NCBI GenBank assembly: GCA_950097015.1
Contig: CATNEN010000005.1
Location: 2,843,501 to 2,907,500 of the forward strand
Source: Macrostomum hystrix
Taxonomy: Eukaryota > Platyhelminthes > Macrostomidae
DNA: 64,000 nt
Direction: 5' to 3'
A program made the translations under genes and the position numbers. The stretch's first letter is position 1, and every line of letters begins with the position of its first letter. The notes below the pieces were generated by a model, which was not told where the DNA came from, searched no databases, and saw only the letters and a list, made by a program, of their open reading frames with translations. This document shows positions 46,638-56,048 of this stretch, piece after piece.

Positions 46638-46702
46638 GAGAGTGTGAGGGGGGAGAGAGTAGAGTGTGAGTTAGAGTGTATTGCTCTTATTAATGTCTAA
46701 CT
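46638..46702 (+). repeat. 65-bp direct repeat, copy 2
   Basis: Matches 44945-45008 in the same orientation (GTAGAGTGTGAGTTAGAGTG, then TTATTAATGTCTAAC). Confidence 0.85.
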
Positions 46703-46974
46703 TCGCACTGTATTTCGTAGAGCTTTGCTTGCCTGCATAAAGTAGTTCTCCGTACACAGATGCATCACTGTTAATAGAATTTTATTTATCTATTTTACAT
46801 AGTAAAGTTAGGTGAATTCATATAGATACGATCTACGTATGCACTGTGTTATCCACACATTTAGGTCGCATCCGTTTTTAAAGAAATCAATACTAACTAG
46901 TAGTTAATTTGGTCGCAGTCGGCAACCTAGAGAGACACAGAGGGGATACAAATGACGTCTGTGTCGGATTGACA

Positions 46975-47295
46975 GGGGAGAGATTAGAAACGAGGGAGAG
47001 ATGAGACACGAGGGAGAGATGAGGCACGAGGTAGAGATGAGACACGAGGGAGAGATGAGACACGGGAGAGATGAGACACGGGAGAGATGAGACACGGGAG
47101 AGATGAGACACGGGAGAGATGAGACACGAGGGAGAGATGAGACACAAGGAAGAGATGAGACATGGGAGAGATGAGACACGGGAGAGATGAGACACGGGAG
47201 AGATGAGACACGGGAGAGATGAGACACGAGGGAGAGATGAGACACAAGGAAGAGATGAGACATGGGAGAGATGAGACACGGGAGAGATGAGACAC
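46975..47295. repeat. 16- to 18-bp minisatellite
   Basis: Unit GAGACACGGGAGAGAT and a longer GAGACACGAGGGAGAGAT form. A block of about 110 bp (GACACAAGGAAGAGATGAGA onward) occurs at 47142 and again at 47232, a small higher-order duplication. Confidence 0.93.
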
Positions 47296-47794
47296 TGTCC
47301 GGACCTTGTAAGGTTTAAGGAGTTTTGCAAGCCGTATCCGTCTCGCGGGCCGGAGGGAGCCGGCGCTATAGCTCCAACCTCTAATCTAGCCATAGCCCAG
47401 CTTGACTAGCAACAAAATATTAAACTTGCCCATTTTCCACCGCTCGTAGACGCAATTTCCCCGCTTACAATTTGGCCGCGAGTCACCTGGAATGAACCAA
47501 AGAAAACTTTGCCCAATCATATTTAATTTAATCCTATAGACGAGATTCTGCTTGAAAGAATCGGATCTGGCAACACTGCTTCCGGTTTTGTTAGAGGTAA
47601 AACTCGTTTCTGCTTTGAATATTGCGCGGTGCACAATGCCTACAACTTTTGTTATTGATAAGTTTTTGTAAGTTTGTTGAGCTTCATTTTTACGGTTTTC
47701 ATGGACCTGCGTTATTCAGAATATTTTCCAGCTGATAATTCCTCTACATTTTTGTATCAATAGATGCATGATATCTAAAAACTAAAAAAAATTA
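47296..47794. other. Unique sequence between arrays
   Basis: GC is higher around 47296-47480 than in its surroundings, but no frame has recognisable content or splice support. Confidence 0.4.
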
Positions 47795-48908
47795 GAACGG
47801 TAGATTAAAAATTGAAGCAGTAGATTAGATATCTGCAAAACAGATTAGATGTGTGTAAAGATTAGTATAAATGTCTAGAAGGTAGATTAGATCTATGAAA
47901 AAGCTGATTAGATATCCGAAAACTATATTAGACACCTGGAAGGTAGATAAGGTGTCTGGAAAGTATAAATTACGAGGTATCGTAGATATCTAGAAAGTAT
48001 AGATTAGATATTTAAGAAGTAGATTAGATATTTGGAAAGTAGATTAGATGTTTGGAAAGTAGATTAGATATCTGGAATGTGGATTAGAGATCTGGAAAGT
48101 GGATTAGATATCTGGAAAGTGGATTAGATATCTGGAAAGTGGATTAGATACCTGGAAAGTGGATTAGATATCTGGAAAGTAGATTAGATGTCTAGAAAGT
48201 AGATTAGAGATCTGGAAAGTAGATTAGATATTTGGAAAGTAGATTAGATGTTTGGAAAGTAGATTCGATATTTGAAAAGTAGATTAGATCGATGGAAAGT
48301 AGATTAGATATCTCGAAAGTAGATTAGATATCTGGAAAGTAGATTAGATATCTGGAAAGTAGATTAGAGATCTGGAAAGAGGATTAGATATCTGGAAAGT
48401 GGATTAGATATCTGGAAAGTAGATTAGAGATCTGGAAAGAGGATTAGATATCTGGAAAGTAGATTAGAGATCTGGAAAGAGGATTAGATATCTGGAAAGT
48501 GGATTAGATATCTGGAAAGTGGATTAGATATCTGGAATGTGGATTAGATATCTGGAATGTGGATTAGATATCTGGAAAGTGGATTAGATATCTGGAAAGT
48601 GGATTAGATATCTGGAAAGTGGATTAGATATCTGGAAAGTGGATTAGATATCTGGAATGTGGATTAGAGATCTGGAAAGTGGATTAGATATCTGGAAAGT
48701 GGATTAGATATCTGGAAAGTGGATTAGATACCTGGAATGTGGATTAGATATCTGGAAAGTACGTAGATTAGATGTCTAGAAAGTAGATTAGATATCTGGA
48801 AAGTAGATTAGATATCTGGAAAGTGGATTAGATATCTGGAGAGTAGATTAGATGTCTAGAAAGTAGATTATATTAGTGGAAAATATATTAGATGTCTGGA
48901 AAGTACAC
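47795..48908. repeat. 20-bp minisatellite with palindromic core, about 55 copies
   Basis: Unit RGATTAGATATCTGGAAAGT. The AGATATCT core is a perfect palindrome; AGAGATCTGG and AGATGTCTAG variants partly keep the symmetry. Early copies (47795-48000) are diverged and the middle is homogeneous. Confidence 0.95.
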
Positions 48909-49424
48909 TATTGCTGGAAAATTTCCAATCAGTTCTTGACTTGACGTCTATACAATCGCTGAGAAGTGAGAACATTGCTACTATTGCTAGTCCTTGGAAG
49001 CCAAAGGCCTACTAGCCTAGAAGGCCTGCGTTTAAAATAGAAAAGAAAAAATATATTGTAAGGAAGGTTTATACAAGACTGACTTTTATAGGCTAAAATG
49101 GAGAGAAGGTAGACTGTGGGTAAGACTTGGGTTAACAGAGGAGAAAAACTAGAATGAGTACATGCTTGAGTGTGAGCTGCACTGCCTATAGACTATGAGT
49201 TTACCTTAACCACATTAATCATATATTTGCACTTTTCGTTTTTAACCGCCCAAAAATGTTTCAAAGCATGTTGAGTATGTGTGTTTCTCCTAATCTATCA
49301 TCAAGGTAAATTAAATGCTATTCTTTGCTATGTTTTTATGAGGCGGAAATGTACTTTTGTTATACTCGTATTAACTTATTATTAAACTTTTACTATAGAA
49401 ATTCAACTGCTAATCCATTGTAAT
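48909..49424. other. Unique sequence between arrays
   Basis: No gene or repeat recognised. Confidence 0.45.
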
Positions 49425-50105
49425 CTCACCCCTACTCATCTACAAATCTCACCCCTGCTCATCTACAAATCTCACCCCTGCTCATCTACAAATCTCACCC
49501 CTGCTCATCTACAAATCTCACCCCTACTCATCTACAAATCTCACCCCTACTCATCCACAAATCTCACCCCTACTCATCTACAAATCTCACCCCTACTCAT
49601 CTACAAATCTCACCCCTACTCATCTACAAATCTCACCCCTACTCATCTACAAATTTCACCCCTTCTCATCTACAAATCTCACCCCTACTCATCTACAAAT
49701 CTCACCCCTTCTCATCTACAAATCTCACCCCTACTCATCTACAAATCTCACCCCTACTCATCTACAAATCTCACCCCTACTCATCTACAAATCTCACCCC
49801 TGCTCATCTACAAATCTCACCCCTGCTCATCTACAAATCTCACCCCTACTCATCCACAAATCTCACCCCTACTCATCCACAAATCTCACCCCAACTCATC
49901 CACAAATCTCACCCCTACTAATCTACAAATCTCACCCCTACTCATCTACAAATCTCACCCCTACTCATCTACAAATTTCACCCCTTCTCATCTACAAATC
50001 TCACCCCTACTCAATCTACAAATCTCACCCCTACTCACCTAAAAATCTCACCCCTACTCATCTACAAATCTCACCCCTACTCACCTAAAAATCTCACCTC
50101 TATTC
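49425..50105. repeat. 23-bp minisatellite just upstream of the PKI exon
   Basis: Unit CTCACCCCTACTCATCTACA plus AAT, about 29 copies. It ends about 35 bp before the splice acceptor of the PKI exon, and its C/T-rich strand reads toward that acceptor. Confidence 0.95.
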
Positions 50106-50143
50106 AAACCCCTCCATAAGAACTCATGCTGTCCAACCCGCAG

Positions 50144-50475
50144 CTTCTGGACATCATGCAGCCATCTCGCGGTCCCTGACTATGGACAGCTTCCTGCAGG
50201 ACATCAAAGCCTCGGAGCGGTTTCGCCGCCGTCGCAACGCGATGCACGACTTGGACGTCGCCGAGTTAGGTCCTGGAGCGTCGGGCACTCGGAGACGACC
50301 CGCTGCGGGTGCCGGCGCCTCAATCGATTCAGTTGAAGACGCAGACGAGTTGTCGGCAAGTTCTGGCGCTGCTGATTCGTCGAAGATTAATCGGCGACAG
50401 TCGTCGCAAGAGCACCGCGGCAGGGAGCTGTATCCTCTAGAAGATGACGAGGATATAGCTCCGGCGGCATCGTGA
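50144..50475 (+). CDS. PKI-like protein (cAMP-dependent protein kinase inhibitor), terminal exon
   Basis: The acceptor CAACCCGCAG (50134-50143) opens a frame that runs to TGA 50473-50475. It contains SFLQDIKASERFRRRRNAMH followed by D. This matches the PKI pseudosubstrate region: aromatic Phe, then A-S-x-R, then R-R-N-A-hydrophobic-H-D, with Ala in place of the phosphorylatable Ser. PKI family proteins bind the PKA catalytic subunit as pseudosubstrates and export it from the nucleus. Here one extra residue lies between the A-S and R-R-N-A blocks, and I see no clear leucine-rich export signal afterwards; the tail is Ser/Ala/Asp-rich. Joined with 39731-39830 the protein has 143 aa. If that join is wrong, translation might start at the in-exon ATG 50182, leaving 97 aa with the inhibitory motif intact. 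Confidence 0.8.
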
Positions 50476-50842
50476 CTTCGAAAGTATCTAAAAATCGATT
50501 TTTTGTGAATCAGATATCACTAGAAAATCTCTAACTTTGAGTAGTGTATCAGTATGCCAATTTAGAAGCATGTTCTGATTTAACCTCGAAATATAAGCTG
50601 ATTCTTCAAAAGGAATTCAATGGAATCGTTCTTAAAATCTAGGTCATTCTATGGCATGTTATTATTAGTTTGTCATTGTCTCGTTTGCTCATGCAAATTG
50701 AAATCATTTAGCGCGATAACACGTCACAAGACAATTATTTTGGATGCAATTGTGTGGCAAAATGTTGATTATATATTTCTTGTCGCTTATATGCAAGAAA
50801 ATTTAATTAGGAATTGTAATGTTAGCTCGGATAAATCTTCGA

Positions 50843-50848
50843 AATAAA
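50843..50848 (+). terminator. Candidate polyadenylation signal of the PKI-like gene
   Basis: AATAAA about 370 bp after the stop codon, the first canonical signal downstream. Confidence 0.45.
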
Positions 50849-52400
50849 AATCCGTTGAAATAACAATGTATACTCACATTTTAGGATCACGTTATTTCCG
50901 GCTTTTCCTGTTTTGGATCTAACGTAGTTTCATATGTATACGTTAAACGCGACATAAAAAAGAGAAATATATATATATATCAATCCCTTTTGTGCTTTGT
51001 TATTACTTCAAAATTCGAAAATTCGAAACTTATTTCGAAACAATGTTTATAAGTTCTTACTAAGCTATGATTGTTTGAAGCGTGAAAATTTGAGAAATTT
51101 TAAAACACCTGATTATATTTAATTAAGCCGTCAACAACAAATCAATAATCTAAATTTGTCGCTTTTCATTGGGTTTTTATTTACAATAAATAGATGTTAT
51201 TTTCAGTTGCTTTCTGAAAAATTTATCCTATTGCACTGCTGAAAGTCAGGACCAGAAATTAATTTCCTTTGTTGCTTAGTAATCGCTAGATTTCACTTGT
51301 AATTGTTGTTATTGGGGTCTTATCGTTTCAATTAATTAACTTTCAGTTCTCATGCAATAGCGCTTAAACTTGAAATTCTACCAATTGTGCTGCAATATTC
51401 GTTTTTGCGAAATCGTTTAAAAACACACGTTTTTTGTTTTAATTGCGTTTCACTTTAAAACGCTGAAATCACTCAAATGAGTTTTTTGGCTGTTAATAAT
51501 CCCTTTCAGAAAATTCTTCTGTTGATCTACCATCGCATTATTTGCGTGAGTTAAAATAAACAGATTTCATTTTTTAGCTCTACAAATGTAATCTCTGTAA
51601 AACAAACTCACCTGCAATTCCTTCTTAATATCGATTTAAACTTTACACTTGAAACTTGCTGCGTAAATCGGAACAAGTTAAGGCGAACGTCTCAACCACA
51701 TTTTAGACACCTTTGCTAGTCGTTTGATCACCGCTCTCCCTCATCATTCCAGAGCCTCTGCGTGTGTGTGTAATTTGATCCCATTCTCAACCTCTCTCTC
51801 AATCCATTTCTCAAACTCTTAAACTTTCTGTACGGGAATTCCTTCTTATAAACTAGATCGATGACTAACTCAGCGTGGTTGAATTGGCTTTTTAACTTTA
51901 TAAAGTACATGAATACATTTTTGCATCGTTACTACTAAGTTTGCTTCATTTAGAATCTTGCAAATATACTTTTTCAGGCAGATCAGTGTAAAATACTATT
52001 TTTTCTAACTGTGCTACTTACAATCAGATCAGTAGAGTATTCTGAGCATGATCGATAAAATTTAATTTGTCGCAACTAAGATTTCGTCAGAGTTATTTCA
52101 TACAAAGTCTGCGTGCTATTATGACCCATTTCCATAGAGTCAGATAAATTTTAAACTTTAGTCAGAAAATGATACAGATTACGTACTTCGCTTCAAGGCC
52201 AAATTTCTATCCAAATATGGTCGGCCTTTTAATGTCGTTAAACAAAACTGGCAAATGCGCATCATTTTCGAACTAAATTGCGCATTTCTTAATGCTTTCT
52301 GTAAATATGGAACTAAAATAACGCTATTACATATTTTCTAGCATAAAATATGTGACCATCTTAAGAAAAGCTTTCAAATTATATACTTTTTTATCACCTC
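50849..52400. other. AT-rich unique sequence, no gene seen
   Basis: About 1.5 kb of non-repetitive AT-rich DNA without a supportable coding region on either strand. Confidence 0.6.
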
Positions 52401-52965
52401 AGTCTCATCTGTCACTCAATACTGACTCATCTGTCACTCTACTGTCTCATTTGTCACTCTGCCGTCTCATCTGTCACTCTACTGTCTTATCTGTCACTCT
52501 ACTGTCTCATGTGTCACTCCACTGTCTCATCTGTCACTCTACTGTCTCATCTGTCACTCTACTGTCTCATCTGTCACTCTACTGTCTCATCTGTGACTCT
52601 ACTGTCTCATCTGTGACTCTACTGTCTCATCTGTGACTCTACTGTCTCATCTGTCACTCTACTGTCTCATCTGTCACTCTACTGACTCATCTGTGACTCT
52701 ACTGTCTCATCTGTGACTCCACTGTCTCATCTGTCACTCTACTGACTCATCTGTCACTCTACTGTCTCATCTGTCACTCCACTGTCTCATCTGTCACTCT
52801 ACTGTCTTATCTGTCACTCTACTGTCTCATCTGTGACTCCACTGTCTCATCTGTGACTCCACTGTCTCATCTGTCACTCTACTGTCTCATCTGTGACTCC
52901 ACTGTCTCATCTGTCACTCTACTGTCTCATCTGTCACTCCAGTATCTCATTTGTCACCTTACTAT
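52401..52965. repeat. 20-bp minisatellite, about 28 copies
   Basis: Unit TCTACTGTCTCATCTGTCAC, with GTGAC, TCCAC and TGACTCATC variants. The 20-bp spacing is strictly regular. Confidence 0.95.
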
Positions 52966-53107
52966 CAGTATTTTTTCTTCAAAGCAAGGAATGCTTATGA
53001 TGCAGAACAGTAAACTAGCGAAACACGATTAGAGTTTTCGGGTCCCACTTCTCTGTAACTTTTTTACACTTTACTCTTGCTTTATTTGAGAAAATATAGT
53101 TGTACGT

Positions 53108-53137
53108 CCGTTCACAGGCACTCAAACCTGTGAACGG
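53108..53137. other. Perfect 11-bp hairpin
   Basis: CCGTTCACAGG (53108-53118), an 8-nt loop, then CCTGTGAACGG (53127-53137). It lies in the short unique gap between two 20-bp arrays. Confidence 0.7.
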
Positions 53138-53149
53138 TTCAAGTACCAC

Positions 53150-53722
53150 AATTGGCTATTCTAATGACTCATTGGCTATTCTAATGACTCATTGGCTGTT
53201 CTAATGACTCATTGGCTGTTCTAATGACCCCTTGGTTGTTCTAATGACCTCCCAATCTGTTCTAATGGCCTCATAATTTGTTCTAATGACTCATTGGCTG
53301 CAGTTATAATGACTCATTGGCTGTTCTAATGACCCCTTGGTTGTTCTAATGACCTCCCAATCTGTTCTAATGGCCTCATAATTTGTTCTAATGACTCATT
53401 GGCTGTTATAATGACTTCCTAATCTGTTCCAATGACTCCTAATATGTTCTAATGACCCATTGGCTGTTATGACTCCTTGGCTTTTCTAATGACTCCTTGG
53501 CAGTTCTAATGATTCATTGGCTGTTCTAATGGCTCATTGGCGGATTGGCTGCTCTAACGACTTCCTAATCTGTTCTAATGACCTCCTAATCTGTTCTAAT
53601 GACCTCTTAATCTGTTCTAATGACCTCCTAATCTGTTCTAATGACTCCTAATCTGTTCTAATGACTCCTAATCTGTTCTAATGTCTCCTAATCTGTTCTA
53701 ATGTCTCCTAGGCTGTTCTTAT
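53150..53722. repeat. 20-bp minisatellite carrying AP-1 and CCAAT motifs
   Basis: Unit GTTCTAATGACTCATTGGCT, drifting rightwards to TTCTAATGACCTCCTAATCT. At least six units keep ATGACTCAT (53164, 53184, 53204, 53286, 53309, 53392), followed by TGGCT, so the reverse strand reads AGCCAATGAGTCAT. Confidence 0.92.
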
Positions 53723-54635
53723 GACTCCATTCCTGCTTTAAAAGTATGAAAGTAGCAAAATACATTTCGATTAAGCTTAGTATGAAACTTTACTAAATTA
53801 ATCGACTTTGAAGGAAGTTCCCCTTATTTTGGATAGAATGAGAATGAAGGTTTCGATACTTCACGTGTTTAGTGTTTAGTTAAGTGTGCTAATTCCTTCT
53901 ATTCAGCAACAGACCAACAATAAAATGTACAAGTTGTACATCTAGATCTATGTACATCTGGCGCAATGTACATTGCCTAAAATTTCCTGGAAATATCATA
54001 CAATGCTTCTGAATTTGGCCACGTGCCAATTAAACATAGAATTAACAGCACTAAAATTCCACTCAAGTACACATTTTAGCACTGTGATAATTAAACAAAG
54101 AATCTGAATTTCAATTGTTGTGTTTTGCATCAAATTAGACTAAAATTGTTACATTTTTCGTAGTTTTTTATTTATTTATATTTTTTCTATGAAAACGATT
54201 AGAAAGTTATATGCATGTTCATAAGGAGCTGCTTTACAATTGATGTGGACTTTTACAATAGTCAACTTATTATTTAAACTACGCAAAATATGAGAAATGG
54301 CGCAAAAAACTGAAAATCATTTAAACCAACTTCATAATACATAATACAACGTAACATAATAACTTGCAATTGTAAGATAATGACATCGTATAAAGTGGCC
54401 GCGACTATGACAAGACAATGTTTGTTGCTTAATAAAAGGAACACAAACCGCATTTTTCTGTATTTACAATCGATAATGAAGGTAAAATAAAATGATCATT
54501 CGAAAGATAATAGGTAGCTTTTTTTCGTGACATATAATTAATTGAATAGTAAATATAGTACTCGTAGTATTATAGGCTTATAAAATATTAACAACAACAG
54601 GAACTCGTCCAAGTTTAGTTTCAATCTGGTCTGGC
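53723..54635. other. Unique AT-rich sequence downstream of the 3CxxC gene
   Basis: Probably includes the 3' UTR of the minus-strand gene ending at 54636. No clear polyadenylation signal was assigned on that strand. Confidence 0.5.
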
Positions 54636-55930
54636 TCACTGCTGCTGCTGCTGCTGGGTCTTCTTGGACACGCCGGCGCCAGGCTGTTGATGCTGCTGAT
54701 AGGTCTTGCGCTTCTGCAGCTGGCCCATTCGGCAGACCCGGTCTCGGCAGGCCTGGCACGTGGCCGAGTTGTGCTCCTTCTTCGGATGGCCGATGCGCCG
54801 GTCGACTCGCTTCTTGTGAGCCGGCATTCCGTAGTACAGGTGGCCAACCTGGTGATAGAGGTTCTCGATGACCTTCTCCACCTCCTCCTGGTACCAGATG
54901 GCGTGCTCATAGTATTTGCTGTCGCATTCCGTACACTTTTGGCCATAGAGCTTGAAATGTACGTAGCCCTGATTGGTGGCGTCATCCTTGTAGACCCAGA
55001 ACACCACCTGGCCACCCATGCTAGTCCAGGCTTTTTGGCATTTCTGCAAAGAAAATATGAAAAAAATCAAATATACTGTTAGTAGTGTCTATCGATCGAT
55101 AAGCAGATCATTCTTTACTGTTGCAGAAATGTGACAAAATAAATAATCAAATGAGAGCTTACCATGCAAATGAAGCGCACTTTGGCCTGATCCTTGAAAT
55201 AACGCCACTGATTGCGGGGAATGCCGGTGTTGTCAATATCCGGCGGATCAAACACCGGAAACAGGTGCCAACTGCCGAACGAGAAGCGACTAAAGAAGTC
55301 AACAAAGCGCTCGTGCCAGACTAGTTCCATCCTGCGAAAATATGGGGTGAAATGAAGTTAAAGACAATTAGACTATTGCAGATTGAATCAATTACTTTAA
55401 ATTGCATTTTTAGCCATATGAATTATAAAATTTTCTATACATATCGGTTCGGATTTAACTCACTGTTGACTAAGGGCCATGTCCACTGGTCGCGGGCCGG
55501 AGACGCGAAAGCCGGCCAGATCTTCGTTCAGCTGGGACAGGTCGGCCTCGGACTCGGATTCCGGCCGGGCAGAGTCGCACGGCGACGGGGCCCGGCTAGA
55601 CGAGGCCGGCATTGTCGAATTGGCGTCTGACTCTTTTTCTTCGCTCTCGTAGCCGAGATCGTGGCGACGCTGTAGAGGCTGCTGGAACTGCTGCGGCGAC
55701 AGCTGGGAAAGCGGTGCTACGGACGACATCGGCAGCGGCGGCGGCGGTACAGTCAAGGGCATCGGCGGCGACGCCAAGCTGATGTTGAGCGGCGGTGGCG
55801 GAACGCTGAAGTTCAAGCCAGGTGGACAGAATGGCGGGCAAACTTGAGGCGGCCGCATCAGCGGAGGCGGAGGCATCGAGTAGCTGTGTCCGTTGTAGTT
55901 AACCGGGTGTTGGTAGTGCATAGCAGACAT
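54636..55930 (-). CDS. 3CxxC-type zinc-binding protein, receptor-transporter-like, three exons
   Basis: Exons in transcript order are 55930-55464, 55331-55163 and 55043-54636, with GTGAGT and GTAAGC donors, CAG acceptors and consistent phases; the product is 347 aa ending TGA. Residues 1-155 are Pro/Ser-rich and low complexity (many PPPPL runs). The rest is a 3CxxC zinc domain: FICMKCQKAW, QKCTECDSKYYEH and ATCQACRDRVC supply the three CxxC pairs, with VVFWVYKD and EVEKVIENLYHQVGHLYYG between them. This order resembles vertebrate receptor-transporting proteins (RTP) more than ZAR1. RTPs usually carry a C-terminal membrane anchor; this protein instead ends in a polar Gln-rich tail, so it is probably soluble. 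In other animals such domains act in receptor trafficking or RNA binding; the role here is unknown. A TATA-like element lies at 56037-56048. Confidence 0.9.
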
Positions 55931-56036
55931 TTTGGTCTAAGTTTTTTAGACAGTCAATGAGTGGAATATAGCTACAGAATGATTTCTCAGATTTGGAGGT
56001 TAGCGGGGTTTGGACTCGGGCCATTAGACGGGGATC

Positions 56037-56048
56037 TGTATATATAGG
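56037..56048 (-). promoter_or_regulatory. Possible TATA box of the 3CxxC gene
   Basis: On the minus strand CCTATATATACA lies about 110 bp upstream of ATG 55930, a plausible core promoter position. Confidence 0.4.

Noticed and set aside
46893-47634. Overlapping minus-strand frames in the 16- to 18-bp array and its right flank
   Set aside because: Mostly repeat-derived; the flank part (47386-47634) lacks any domain or splice support.
50620-50847. 75-codon frame after the PKI stop
   Set aside because: Lies before the first polyadenylation signal in what is probably the 3' UTR; no recognisable features.
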